64,000 nt of DNA from JANSYP01 sp038751255 (GTDB taxonomy: Bacteria; Pseudomonadota; Alphaproteobacteria; Rhodobacterales; Rhodobacteraceae): NCBI GenBank assembly GCA_038751255.1, contig JBCDGN010000002.1, forward strand, positions 47,060-111,059, in the 5' to 3' direction. Shown piece by piece: positions 8,095-16,988 of the stretch. The translations under genes and the position numbers were made by a program. The notes under the pieces were generated by a model that saw nothing but the letters and a program-made list of their open reading frames with translations, was not told the DNA's origin and made no database searches. Within the stretch, counting starts at the first letter, position 1. Each line of letters begins with the position of its first letter.

Positions 8095-9266
8095 TCTAGC
8101 CAACGCGCCGCGCCCAGCCCCGCTGCGCGCCCTGTGGCGAAACTTGCGGTTAAGAGGTAGCCGCCAGTCGGGGCCTCCCAATCCAGCATCTCGCCTGCAC
8201 AGAACACCCCTGTGTGCGCCTTTAGCATGAAATGCGTATCCAACCCGTCACGCATCACGCCACCTGAAGTGGAGATGGCCTCATCAATCGGCCGTACCGC
8301 CTTATAGGGGACCTGCAACTCTTTTACGAGCAACGCAAGCTTGCTCGGGTCTTTGGGCAGTGGCCGCGCAACTTCTGCCAGCAAAGCTCTTGCAACATCG
8401 GAAAGACCCAGGTTCTTACGCAGATGGTTCGAAAGTGAGGCCTTACCGCGAGGCTTCGACAGACGCGCGACCACAGAGGAATGATCAAGCTTCGGCACAA
8501 GGTCGATTTTCAGCGCTGCCCTCTGACGCAATGCCGGGCTGAGGGGATAGATCCCGCCGCCTTCGATCCCGCGTGCGGACAATAATATCTCTCCGCGCGA
8601 GGAGAGATGTCCCGCCTTAAGTGCGATACCCTTCAAAGGCACACCGTAGAAATCAGACATGTAGTCAGACCAAACCACGCTGACGCCCACATTGGCTGGA
8701 GCGAACTTCGTCATAGGCACGTCGGGCAAAAGTGTGGCCCATACCCCATCAGAGCCCAGCCGTGCCCAACTCGCACCCCCGAGCGCCAATACCGCGACAT
8801 CTGGCTGAAGCTCCCTCAGCCCGTCGCGGGTTTGAAATCGAAAGCGCATCCCATCGACGCCGATCCAGCGCCACCGGCTCCGGATCTCGAGGCCTAAGTT
8901 TTGCAACCGTTCCAACCAAGCCCGAAGAAGCGGCGATGCTTTCATTGCAACCGGAAACACGCGCCCCGTCGAGCCGGTGAAAAGCTCTTGGCCAAGCCCC
9001 TCGCCCCAGGCTTGCACATCCTGTGGCCCGAAGACGGCAAGGCTGGGCGTAAGCCAGTCGGCGGCGTTCCCGTAGGCAGCGCAAAAACGCTCTAGACTTT
9101 CGGCCTTGGTCAGGTTCAGCCCAGATTTCCCTGCCATCAGGAACTTGCGACCGACGCTGGGCATCGCATCGGTCAAAACCACCGGATGCCCAGCCTGACC
9201 CAGCATCTCCGCCGCCATAAGCCCGGCCGGACCACCACCGATCACCAGCGCTTTCACCCGCTCCAT
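8067..9266 (-). CDS. BaiN/HI0933-like flavoprotein (TIGR03862 type)
   Basis: The 399-residue protein opens with an FAD-binding Rossmann motif (VIGGGPAGLMAAEML). It continues with GRKFLMAGKSGLNLTKAE, characteristic of the HI0933/BaiN-like oxidoreductases, and ends with a second nucleotide-contact block (GVFCAGEMLDWEAPTGGYLL). Length and motifs fit the TIGR03862 branch. The substrate is unknown. A good SD (GGAGG) precedes the ATG. It is divergent from the HNH gene with only 38 bases between the starts. Confidence 0.88.
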   Translation of the reverse strand: MERVKALVIGGGPAGLMAAEMLGQAGHPVVLTDAMPSVGRKFLMAGKSGLNLTKAESLERFCAAYGNAADWLTPSLAVFGPQDVQAWGEGLGQELFTGSTGRVFPVAMKASPLLRAWLERLQNLGLEIRSRWRWIGVDGMRFRFQTRDGLRELQPDVAVLALGGASWARLGSDGVWATLLPDVPMTKFAPANVGVSVVWSDYMSDFYGVPLKGIALKAGHLSSRGEILLSARGIEGGGIYPLSPALRQRAALKIDLVPKLDHSSVVARLSKPRGKASLSNHLRKNLGLSDVARALLAEVARPLPKDPSKLALLVKELQVPYKAVRPIDEAISTSGGVMRDGLDTHFMLKAHTGVFCAGEMLDWEAPTGGYLLTASFATGRAAGLGAARWLDQARPSARA

Positions 9267-9304
9267 GGCTTGCCTCCACGCGTCAACCGGTCATCATCTG
9301 CGTC

Positions 9305-9601
9305 ATGCAAAGCGATCCGATTTGTCCACTCTGCGGCCGCCCGATCCCGCCCGACGTTCCGCAAAGCCAGCACCACCTGATCCCAAAGCTGAAGGGTGGC
9401 AAGGGCGGTGAGACCGTGCTGCTGCATCAGATCTGCCATTCTGAAATCCATGCGAGCCTCACTGAGACCGAATTGGCGCGCGAGTACAACACTATAGACG
9501 CACTGAAATCTCATCCGCGACTGGCACGCTTCATTACCTGGGTCGCGAAACGCCCGCCAAGCTTCCGTTCCAAGACGCCGGGCGGCCGGCGCAAGCGGTG
9601 A
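9305..9601 (+). CDS. Small HNH-type zinc protein
   Basis: This 98-residue protein has CPLCG near the N-terminus, then QHHLIPKLKGG and CHSEIHA, the layout of an HNH nuclease fold with structural cysteines. The tail is short and basic (SKTPGGRRKR). HNH proteins of this size may nick nucleic acid or act in repair; no specific role can be assigned. No strong SD precedes the ATG. No toxin partner, restriction gene or phage gene is adjacent. Confidence 0.7.
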   Translation: MQSDPICPLCGRPIPPDVPQSQHHLIPKLKGGKGGETVLLHQICHSEIHASLTETELAREYNTIDALKSHPRLARFITWVAKRPPSFRSKTPGGRRKR

Positions 9602-9656
9602 CAGTCGGCCGCGTTCAGCCTATTATTGGGTATCCAAAACTCGGGGAGGAGTAAGG

Positions 9657-10022
9657 ATGCCTGCGAAGCTAAGCACCGATCCAGAGACCGCGATCGTCAC
9701 CCTGGAGGCCGAGGGCAAAATCACCGTTGAGGATTTCGACCGTATCGCACCTGAGATTGAGGCCTTTATTTCAGCGCATGGGACCATCCGCCTGCTTGAG
9801 ATCGTCCAAAGCTTCGAGGGTGTGAATGCAGAGCTTTTGTGGCGGGGCTTGAAGCTCGACCGCAAACTTTTGCCGCATATCTCCCACTGCGCGGTGGTCA
9901 GCGATATCGGCTGGATGACGCCTTTGGCCAAGGCCGCGGGGGCTGTGATTTCGACAAAGCTGCGCACCTTCGCCATGGCCGATCTTGAAGACGCCAAATC
10001 ATGGGTCGCCAACCCAGACTAG
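9657..10022 (+). CDS. SpoIIAA-like (STAS/SEC14) domain protein
   Basis: The 121 residues fit the SpoIIAA-like family: AIVTLEAEGKITVEDFDRIAPEIEAF, a central IRLLEIVQSFEGV, then CAVVSDIGWMTPLAKAAG and a terminal AMADLEDAKSWV. Members are cytosolic or membrane-associated STAS-fold proteins thought to bind lipids or act in regulation; substrate unknown. An SD (GGGGAGGAG) lies seven to eight bases before the ATG. It stands alone, 98 bases from a convergent SDR gene. Confidence 0.78.
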   Translation: MPAKLSTDPETAIVTLEAEGKITVEDFDRIAPEIEAFISAHGTIRLLEIVQSFEGVNAELLWRGLKLDRKLLPHISHCAVVSDIGWMTPLAKAAGAVISTKLRTFAMADLEDAKSWVANPD

Positions 10023-10119
10023 ACATAGCCAATTGGACCTCCAGGTCGGCCGCGAGCAGCTTTGGCGTTCACAGGGCTGCTGGATTTCGGCTTGGTCTCG
10101 CATGCGCACCAACGCGCCT

Positions 10120-10875
10120 CTACGAAACAAGCCCAATCCTTTGCCGGATGTCGGGGCTCCTGAGGCTAACCTCTGTCCCAATCAAGTCATCAGCCTCCGA
10201 AGTGGCAAGCCAGACGCATGCGCGCCCTGGCCATTCGGCAGGGATATGTACCGACGGATCAAGCTGACTGACGGGATTGATCCCGCTGGCTTTGATCTGA
10301 TCTTGCATTTCGGTGGCCACGGTTCCCGGCGACAGCCCAATCGCGCGGATACCTTGATCGGCATTTTCTTTGTGCAAACACTCCGTCAACATCTTCGCCC
10401 CAGCCTTGGAGGCGCAATAGTGGCTCCACCCTTCCAACGGATTGCTTGCTGCCCCGGATGAGATCGTGATGACCGTGCCGCCCCCTCCAGCAATCAAAAC
10501 CGGCAGCGCCGCTCGCATCCCATAGTAGACCCCCATCAGATTGATATCGACCATCTGATGCCAATCGGCTGGATCACTCTCTTCCAGCCGGGCAATCGGG
10601 TCGATGACACCGGCATTGTTGACCAGCACATCAAGCCTGCCAAATGCCTCGTGTGCCAAGTTCACCGCGGCAGCGATGTCGTCATATTTGCTTACATCGC
10701 ACACGATACCCCGTGCCTGTGGCCCGATTTCATGTTCCAACGCTTGCATCGCGTCATGCGTGCGCGCCGCGAGCACCACATTCGCGCCAGCCTGTGCGAA
10801 GGCCCGTACCGCTGCGGCGCCTATCCCACGGCTCGCTCCCGTGACAAGAACGCATTTCCCGGTGAGTTGATCCAT
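10120..10875 (-). CDS. SDR family oxidoreductase
   Basis: A classical short-chain dehydrogenase of 251 residues. It has the cofactor motif TGASRGIG (about residues 12-19), NNAG after LDVLV, the catalytic Ser in ITISSGAAS, and YCASK with the catalytic Tyr and Lys. The frame is open much further upstream, but MDQLTGKCVLVTGAS at 10875, preceded by GGAGGGAAGG, is the natural start. It should oxidise or reduce an alcohol/ketone with NAD(P)(H); the substrate is not evident. The longer frame overlaps the divergent DUF2125 gene and is rejected. Confidence 0.88.
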   Translation of the reverse strand: MDQLTGKCVLVTGASRGIGAAAVRAFAQAGANVVLAARTHDAMQALEHEIGPQARGIVCDVSKYDDIAAAVNLAHEAFGRLDVLVNNAGVIDPIARLEESDPADWHQMVDINLMGVYYGMRAALPVLIAGGGGTVITISSGAASNPLEGWSHYCASKAGAKMLTECLHKENADQGIRAIGLSPGTVATEMQDQIKASGINPVSQLDPSVHIPAEWPGRACVWLATSEADDLIGTEVSLRSPDIRQRIGLVS

Positions 10876-10990
10876 CTGACCCTTCCCTCCTGTGATCGTC
10901 TCAGGCAGTGTCCAGCGCAAAGACTTGCCAATCACAAAGCAAAACGGCAAGACCAGAGATCGTTTCACGAGGAGAGCTCTTTTGTCCGTC

Positions 10991-12493
10991 ATGCCATCCA
11001 AATCTTCGACCCATTTTTTCGGTGCCCTCGGTGTCGTTGCGGTTGTGGCAGTGCCCACAATCGGCACGGCAGACCTTAGCCCAGACGCACTTTGGCAAGA
11101 ATGGGAAAGCATCGCGGCGGCAAAGGATCTCAGGCTCGATGTGGAACGGCGCGAGCAAAGCACAGGCAGCTTGTCGCTCTTCGGTCTTTCAGCAGAGTTT
11201 GTTGCGCCAATTGGCGGCGATACGGTGGTGTTTTCCGCGCCAGAGATGCGGCTCCAAACACTGGACGAAGACAGTGTTGCGATCACCACTCCTCAAGGAA
11301 TGCGACTGGAATATACATCGGACGCATCATTTGAAGCCAATCTTGTCTTTGTCGTCGCAAGCGAAGACCTGACCATCACAGCAAGCGGCAGCCCCGATGC
11401 GGTGGCTTATGACTCGCAAGCATCCGAGCTTGAGATCAATTTGGAAGAAGCCAAACTCCCTGGGCTGACGGAATCGCGGTTTGACTATCAGGTTGAAGGC
11501 TTTTCAGGGTCGATTAACGGTTGGACGGCCTCCACCGATCCCGGGCAGATCGATATTTCGATCCTGAGCGATGCCGCTGCTGTCGACTACCATTTCGCGT
11601 TTCCAGCAATTGGGCGCGAGACAACAGCAAGATCGAGCAGCACAGAAAATACAATGAGCGTTGAGATTGAAACGCCGTTTTTGCAAGACGGTGCAATCCT
11701 TGAAGGCGGGTCTCTGACCCAGCGCGCCAGCGCCGCGTCCGGACATATGCGCAACGAAGATCTGACAGCGGGCGAACGCACCGTTTCAGACATCAGCTAC
11801 GAAAACTCTCAAACGGAACTGACGCTCACCGAAAAGCGTGGGTCTTTGCAGGCAACCGTGGCTGAGATCGATGCAAAAGGATCAAATTCGTCGCTGCCCA
11901 TGAGTGACATCGCCTTTACGATTTCTGGAACCTACATCGACTTGGGGATACCGATCGCGCAGGATCCTGCGCCACAGGATGCCTCTCTGACACTGTCTTT
12001 AGACGCAATCAATGTCGACGATGGTGTTTGGAACTTGTTGGAACCTGCCGGAGCACTGGCGCGCGCGCCGCTGGCCACGCAGATTGATCTTGCCGCGAAA
12101 GTCTTGGTGGGACCTGCCGCAAGATTGCCCCAGATACCGGACGCGATAGAAACTGCGCCATTTCGCTTCACGGAAGTCACGATCAATCTGCTGGATCTAG
12201 AGTACAGCACTGCAAAGGTCACAGGCGAAGGTGCCGTTGAGTTTGTTGCGCCACCGCCAGACTCTCCCATTTTCCAACCAACACCGGCTGGACAACTTGA
12301 TCTGACGCTACAAGGCATACCCGAGCTTCTGGAAGCCGTCGCGAAAAGTGGGCTGGTGCCCCCACAGCAGATGATGGGTGCACAAATGTTTTTGGGTATG
12401 TTCACCCGCCCTGAAGAAGATGGCAGCCTCAAGAGCCAGATCGAAGCCAAGCCTTCAGGCGAACTCTTCGTAAACGGCATTCAACTGCGTTGA
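10991..12493 (+). CDS. DUF2125 domain protein
   Basis: The 500-residue protein starts with a hydrophobic signal-like segment (FFGALGVVAVVAVPTIGTA) and continues with a long beta-rich region of repeated ELEINLEEA-like and LTLSLDAI-like strands. This matches the alphaproteobacterial DUF2125 family, probably periplasmic or membrane-anchored. Function is unknown. A TTG at 10982 lies closer (5 bases) to the GGAGAG at 10971 than the ATG at 10991 does, so the true start may be three codons earlier. It is divergent from the SDR gene. Confidence 0.75.
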   Translation: MPSKSSTHFFGALGVVAVVAVPTIGTADLSPDALWQEWESIAAAKDLRLDVERREQSTGSLSLFGLSAEFVAPIGGDTVVFSAPEMRLQTLDEDSVAITTPQGMRLEYTSDASFEANLVFVVASEDLTITASGSPDAVAYDSQASELEINLEEAKLPGLTESRFDYQVEGFSGSINGWTASTDPGQIDISILSDAAAVDYHFAFPAIGRETTARSSSTENTMSVEIETPFLQDGAILEGGSLTQRASAASGHMRNEDLTAGERTVSDISYENSQTELTLTEKRGSLQATVAEIDAKGSNSSLPMSDIAFTISGTYIDLGIPIAQDPAPQDASLTLSLDAINVDDGVWNLLEPAGALARAPLATQIDLAAKVLVGPAARLPQIPDAIETAPFRFTEVTINLLDLEYSTAKVTGEGAVEFVAPPPDSPIFQPTPAGQLDLTLQGIPELLEAVAKSGLVPPQQMMGAQMFLGMFTRPEEDGSLKSQIEAKPSGELFVNGIQLR

Positions 12494-12651
12494 GAAACTT
12501 AAAACCCGCGGTGGAACGAGTCTTAAGGCGCGTCCGCCAAGTAGCGCTCAGTTCGATGGGCCAAGGCGTAAGCGCTGCTCTTGCCCCTTGTGCGCACCGC
12601 GAGAGCGGACTAACTGCCATTGACCGCGTCCTAGCCGGAGACAGAAATATC

Positions 12652-14022
12652 TTGACTGTCATAGACACTGCGCCCTCTCCCAGCGACCAAGCCGACTTGG
12701 CAGAGCGTTTCTTGGAGGCCGCCAAGGCCGCCGGTGCTGAATCTGCAGATGTTATTGTGGCGGAAGGCCAAGCGCTTTCGATCGAAACCCGTGCCGGTGC
12801 GCTAGAGCAAGCAGAGCGGGCCGAAGGTGTCGATCTGGGCCTGCGCGTGATCATGGGCAAACGCCAAGCGTGTGTCGCGATATCAGATGCCGCGCCTCAA
12901 AGCCTTGCAATGGCCGCTGAAAGAGCGGTGGCAATGGCGCGTGAGGCGCCTGAGGATCCTCATATCGGTCTTGCAAGCCCCGATGAGCTTGCCGAAGACC
13001 CTGATATAGCGGGGCTGGATCTAGAAGACTTCGGTTCGTCACAAACCCCCGATCAGCTTCAGGATGCAGCCCTTTCTGCCGAGGCCGCCGCATTGGCTGT
13101 CACCGGGATCTCAAAGGTCGAAAGCGCTGGCGCATCTTACGCGCGCCGACATGTCCATCTTGCTGCGACCAACGGATTTTCCGCGGGCTATGGGCGCAGT
13201 GGTTTTAGTCTGTCTTGCGTTGCCATCACCGGCGAAGGCACGGAGATGGAGCGCGACTACTACGGCGACGGTCGTGTCTATCTTTCAGAGCTTGAAAGCG
13301 CGGAAGAGATTGGACGGAAGGCGGCAGAGCGCACTCTCGAGCGTGCAGGCGCGCGAAAACCACCAACCGGTCATTTTCCAGTGCTCTACGATGAAAGGGT
13401 CGCCTCTGGCCTCATTGGGCATCTTCTCTCGGCGGCCAATGGCTCTGCCGTGGCACGCGGCTCGTCTTGGTTGCGCGACCGGCTTGGAGAAAGGGTTCTG
13501 CCCGCGGAACTCAGCATCACCGAAGATCCGTTACGTCCCCGGGTAAGCGGGTCAAGGCCCTTCGATGCCGAGGGGCTCGCCACCCGACGTCGCGAGGTCG
13601 TTCAAAACGGCGTCTTAACGGGCTGGACATTGGATCTGACCACCGCGCGCAAGCTTGGGATGCGCAGTACCGGCAACGCCAATCGCGCGCCCTCAAGCCC
13701 GCCGTCGCCGGGGCTCACCAACATCGCACTCACTCAGGGTAGCGCCAGCCGCGACGACTTGATTGGACAGATGGGGACCGGCCTGCTGGTCACCTCGTTG
13801 ATCGGCGCGACCATCAACCCAACCACCGGCGATTATTCCCGCGGAGCCTCGGGCCTTTGGGTTGAAAACGGCCAAATAAGCCATGCGGTGAATGAATGCA
13901 CCATCGCAGGCAACCTCTTGGACATGCTCAAAAGCGTGACCCCCGCCAATGACGCGCGCACCCATCGCGGATATGTCGTGCCCTCGCTCCTGGTAGAGGG
14001 GCTGACCATTGCCGGATCCTAA
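12652..14022 (+). CDS. pmbA: TldD/PmbA family protein (TldE/PmbA)
   Basis: Homology begins around DLAERFLEAAKAAGAESADVIVAEG. The in-frame TTG at 12652, 11 bases after GGAG, gives 456 residues, the usual PmbA length; the frame is open for 54 more codons upstream but that part looks non-coding. TldD and TldE/PmbA form a heteromeric protease acting on modified peptides, and in E. coli on microcin and CcdA. There is no HExxxH zinc motif, so this is the TldE/PmbA partner and not TldD. C-terminal blocks GATINPTTGDYSRGASGLWVENG and FTIAGN-like ECTIAGN are intact. It overlaps the next gene by 14 bases. Confidence 0.88.
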   Translation: MTVIDTAPSPSDQADLAERFLEAAKAAGAESADVIVAEGQALSIETRAGALEQAERAEGVDLGLRVIMGKRQACVAISDAAPQSLAMAAERAVAMAREAPEDPHIGLASPDELAEDPDIAGLDLEDFGSSQTPDQLQDAALSAEAAALAVTGISKVESAGASYARRHVHLAATNGFSAGYGRSGFSLSCVAITGEGTEMERDYYGDGRVYLSELESAEEIGRKAAERTLERAGARKPPTGHFPVLYDERVASGLIGHLLSAANGSAVARGSSWLRDRLGERVLPAELSITEDPLRPRVSGSRPFDAEGLATRRREVVQNGVLTGWTLDLTTARKLGMRSTGNANRAPSSPPSPGLTNIALTQGSASRDDLIGQMGTGLLVTSLIGATINPTTGDYSRGASGLWVENGQISHAVNECTIAGNLLDMLKSVTPANDARTHRGYVVPSLLVEGLTIAGS

Positions 14023-14797
14023 CAGAGAAGCCGATCTTGCGCTGCTCATGGAGGCCGCCCGCGAGGCGGGTCCGATTGCGCGCAAATACTGGGGACACTC
14101 TCCAGAGGTTTGGGTCAAAGGCGACAACAGCCCGGTCACCGAGGCCGATCTGGAGGTCAACGGCATGCTCGAAGAGCATTTGCGCGCCGCCCGCCCAGAC
14201 TATGGCTGGCTCAGCGAAGAGACCACCGACAATGCCGACCGGCTCGACTGCGACCGGGTCTTCATTGTCGATCCGATCGATGGCACGCGCAGCTTCGTCG
14301 AGGGCAAAGAAGAATGGGCCCATGCGCTTGCGATTGCCGAGGCGGGCCGCGTGGTCGTGGGCGCCGTCTATCTGCCGATGCGCGATGAGATGTTCGCCGC
14401 CACGCTGGGCGGGGGATCGTTTTGCAACGAGGACCGGCTGCGGGTGAGCACCCGCGAGGCTCTGACCGGGGCCAAGGTGCTGTCCAACAAATCCGCCTTT
14501 GCCCCGCATCATTGGCCGAAGGGGCTGCCCGAGGTGGAACGCGGCACCAAACCGGCGCTGGCGCATCGTCTGTCGGTGGTCGCCCAAGGCGTATTCGACG
14601 CCTCGATCAGCTTTCGCGGGGTCTGGGAATGGGACAGCGCAGCCGGCACACTGATGGTGACCGAAGCCGGGGGACTGGCGACCGACCGCGAAGGCAACAC
14701 GCTGCCCTTCAACGCCCCCTACCCCCGCAGCAACGGCGTCGTTGCCGCAACCCCCGCCATTCACGCGCAAATCATCGACAAAAGCAGCGACGGCTGA
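14009..14797 (+). CDS. cysQ: CysQ-like 3'(2'),5'-bisphosphate nucleotidase / inositol monophosphatase family
   Basis: The 262 residues carry the metal-binding signatures of the IMPase superfamily: GDNSPVTEADLEVN, LSEET, VDPIDGTRSFVEG (metal-binding Asp and Thr) and the C-terminal WEWDSAAGTLMVTEAGG. The family hydrolyses PAP/PAPS or inositol phosphates with Mg2+. CysQ is favoured because this gene sits between pmbA and waaA in related genomes, but sequence alone does not settle the substrate. The start is a TTG inside the end of pmbA, so translation is probably coupled. Confidence 0.82.
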   Translation: MPDPNREADLALLMEAAREAGPIARKYWGHSPEVWVKGDNSPVTEADLEVNGMLEEHLRAARPDYGWLSEETTDNADRLDCDRVFIVDPIDGTRSFVEGKEEWAHALAIAEAGRVVVGAVYLPMRDEMFAATLGGGSFCNEDRLRVSTREALTGAKVLSNKSAFAPHHWPKGLPEVERGTKPALAHRLSVVAQGVFDASISFRGVWEWDSAAGTLMVTEAGGLATDREGNTLPFNAPYPRSNGVVAATPAIHAQIIDKSSDG

Positions 14798-14910
14798 ACA
14801 AACCTCGCGACGACAAATCGTCAATTCGCAACGTATCTCCAATCAAAACAGAGACAATTCTTGATCCGGTCCGGGCGCCACGGCATGATGTCCTTTGAGG
14901 TATTTGGCGC

Positions 14911-16755
14911 ATGTCCGTTCGCAATTGGATTGTTGGTTTTGGCACGATAACCATCGGTCTTTTGATCGGCCTTTTGACCAATGCCGGGCAAAAGATGGTC
15001 GATCAGGTTTTCCCCGGCTTCGGCCAGCGGATATGCATGGAAAGCCATCTGCTGACCCGCGATAGCTCCGACGCACCGTTCCATATCGTTCTGACAGGCC
15101 TGCGCTCTGATCCCGGCCAGAATGAATTCAATCGTCTGGTGCGGTCGGTGGAACGGTTCGATGGACAATCAGACAGCGCCTTACACACCGAAACACTCCG
15201 CTGCGTGATCTGGTCAAATGCCGATGATCGCGTTGAGGCGCGAACAAATGCGGAGGCAAAAGCGCGTCGCATCGCAGAGAAAACCGGCGCAGATGTTGTG
15301 ATTTGGGGCGAGGTCATCGACGCAGGATCCTCGCTTGAGCTGTCGATCCTTCATCCCGCAGATGTCAGTCGTACCGACTACACTATCGATGGGGCGACCC
15401 TGGCCACAGCCTTTGGTGAAGATATCGGGGCGCTGATTGTCGCGAAGGTCACGACCCTGTCTTATGTCAGCGATGAGATGGCGGGCACCCATTTGGTACC
15501 GATCCTGTCCCAAGTGCGCCCAGTGACAAGTCTGTTGGCCAATGCGCCGCCCACCGGCCTGACGCCTTTGCAACGGTATGAAATACACTTCGCCGATGCT
15601 CTGACGCACGGATATCTCGCAGAACAGGCTGGCATTCGCGCCTATTTGTTGCGCTCCATCGAGCAATACAACCAAAGCCTTCGATACGTGGAACGCGGTC
15701 AAAATCCGCTCGACTGGGCCAAGACCCAGAACAATCTGGGCGTTGCGCTCTCAACCCTCGGGGAGAGGACCGGCGATTCTCAGCTGTACCAAGACGCCAT
15801 CCGCGCTCAGGAGGCCGCGCTTCAGGAGTTGACGCAGGACAGCGTGCCGCTCGACTGGGCCAAGACCCAGAACAATCTGGGCACTGCGCTCTCAACCCTC
15901 GGGAGGAGGACCGGCGATCCAGAGATGCTCCAAGACGCCATCCGCGCCTATGAGGCAGCGCTGGAGGAGTTGACGCGTACCCGAGTGCCGCTCGACTGGG
16001 CCATGACCCAGAACAATCTGGGCGCTGCGCTCTCAACCCTCGGGGAGAGGACCGGAGAACCAGAGACGCTCCAAGATGCCATCCGCGCCTATCAGGCCGC
16101 GTTGGAGGAGTTGACGCAAGACAGCGTGCCGCTCGACTGGGCCAAGACCCAGAACAATCTGGGCGTTGCGCTGACAGCCCTCGGGGAGAGGACCGGCGAT
16201 CCAGAGATGCTGCAAGACGCCATCCGCGCCTTTGAAGCCGCTCTGGAGGAGTGGACGCAGGTACGCGCGCCGCTCGACTGGGCCATGACCCAGAACAACC
16301 TGGGCTTTGCACTCTCAACCCTCGGGGAGAGGACCGGCGATCCGGAGGTGCTCCAAGACGCCATCCGCGCCTATCAGGCCGCGCTGGAGGAGAGGACGCG
16401 AGAGCGCGTACCTCTCGCCTGGGCCACGACCCAGAACAATCTGGGCGTTGCGCTCTCAACCCTCGGAGAGAGGACCGGCGATCCTGAGCTGCTCCAAGAC
16501 GCCATCCGCGCCTATGAGGCTGCGCTGGAGGAAAGGACGCGTACCCGAGTGCCGCTCGACTGGGCATTCACCCAAGGCAATCTGGCGACATTGCACCGTG
16601 TACTCTTCGACCTGAGCGGCGATGCTTCCGACTTGGACACAGCGCAGGCACACCTGGATGCTGCAGTCGCGGTATTTGAAGATAGCGGCGCGACGGGGTA
16701 CTTGGACATCGCTGCCAGGATCCAAGCCATGATCGACGCGCGGCGGGAGGAATAA
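14911..16755 (+). CDS. Membrane-anchored tetratricopeptide repeat protein
   Basis: The 614-residue protein has an N-terminal membrane anchor (IVGFGTITIGLLIGLLTNAG). A globular domain follows to about residue 200, containing KARRIAEKTGADVVIWGEV, a motif of bacterial TPR proteins with a TolB/FlgO-like N-terminal fold. From about residue 266 there are six full 47-residue repeats and a seventh decayed one, each of the pattern PLDWAxTQNNLGxALSTLGERTGDPE then QDAIRAYEAALEE. TPR arrays bind protein partners; this one is probably periplasmic. It sits between cysQ and the DUF4170-waaA-lpxK block, usually contiguous, so it looks inserted. No CHAT or other effector domain is present. Partner unknown. 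Confidence 0.85.
   Translation: MSVRNWIVGFGTITIGLLIGLLTNAGQKMVDQVFPGFGQRICMESHLLTRDSSDAPFHIVLTGLRSDPGQNEFNRLVRSVERFDGQSDSALHTETLRCVIWSNADDRVEARTNAEAKARRIAEKTGADVVIWGEVIDAGSSLELSILHPADVSRTDYTIDGATLATAFGEDIGALIVAKVTTLSYVSDEMAGTHLVPILSQVRPVTSLLANAPPTGLTPLQRYEIHFADALTHGYLAEQAGIRAYLLRSIEQYNQSLRYVERGQNPLDWAKTQNNLGVALSTLGERTGDSQLYQDAIRAQEAALQELTQDSVPLDWAKTQNNLGTALSTLGRRTGDPEMLQDAIRAYEAALEELTRTRVPLDWAMTQNNLGAALSTLGERTGEPETLQDAIRAYQAALEELTQDSVPLDWAKTQNNLGVALTALGERTGDPEMLQDAIRAFEAALEEWTQVRAPLDWAMTQNNLGFALSTLGERTGDPEVLQDAIRAYQAALEERTRERVPLAWATTQNNLGVALSTLGERTGDPELLQDAIRAYEAALEERTRTRVPLDWAFTQGNLATLHRVLFDLSGDASDLDTAQAHLDAAVAVFEDSGATGYLDIAARIQAMIDARREE
15706..16551 (+). repeat. Six 141-bp tandem repeats inside the TPR gene
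   Basis: The units start at 15706, 15847, 15988, 16129, 16270 and 16411, exactly 141 bases (47 codons) apart; a seventh, divergent unit begins at 16552. Each begins with a Pro codon and CTCGACTGGGCC or a close variant. Long stretches such as ACCCAGAACAATCTGGGC and GACGCCATCCGCGCC are shared by most units, with far fewer silent changes than protein conservation requires. This indicates recent duplication or gene conversion. Confidence 0.95.
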
Positions 16756-16826
16756 ACGCGGGTTCCTTGACCGCTTCGCCGCAATGGCTCAGAAGGCCGG
16801 GGTAGCGTTATTCCCGGAGCATCCCC

Positions 16827-16982
16827 ATGGCCCAGCCCTTGCACCTCGTCTTCTCGGGCGAGCGTGTGGACCCCTCCACCCCCCAACGTCCTAAGATCGA
16901 CGCGCGCGATCTGCGACGCCGGGTCCTGTTCGACGCCAGCGCCCTAGCCACCGCCACGCGTTGCAAGGAGCGCGCCCGCTAG
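16827..16982 (+). CDS. Short DUF4170-like ORF, possibly truncated
   Basis: The ATG at 16827 has GGAG seven bases upstream and opens a 51-codon frame ending at TAG 16982, six bases before waaA. The beginning (MAQPLHLVFSGERVDPS) resembles DUF4170 proteins, which usually start with HLVFGGEL and run to about 70-80 residues. The later FDASALATATRCKERAR is only loosely similar to the expected middle part, and the usual end is absent. DUF4170 genes commonly precede waaA in this family of bacteria. It is either a shortened functional version or a decayed remnant. Confidence 0.45.
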   Translation: MAQPLHLVFSGERVDPSTPQRPKIDARDLRRRVLFDASALATATRCKERAR

Positions 16983-16988
16983 CCCCCG

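Noticed and set aside
10876..11289. N-terminal extension of the SDR gene to 389 residues
   Set aside because: The extension is antisense to the DUF2125 gene; a strong SD at 10875 gives the normal SDR length.
12490..12651. N-terminal extension of PmbA to 510 residues
   Set aside because: The extra 54 codons do not resemble PmbA; homology begins just after the TTG at 12652.
15467..16567. Minus-strand frame of 366 residues rich in Arg and Pro
   Set aside because: It is the antisense of the 141-bp TPR repeats; its own repeats mirror those of the real gene and it has no SD or known domain.
15706..16600. Regular repeats suggesting a CRISPR or satellite array
   Set aside because: Units are 141 bases, directly abutting and in frame with a TPR protein; there are no spacers.
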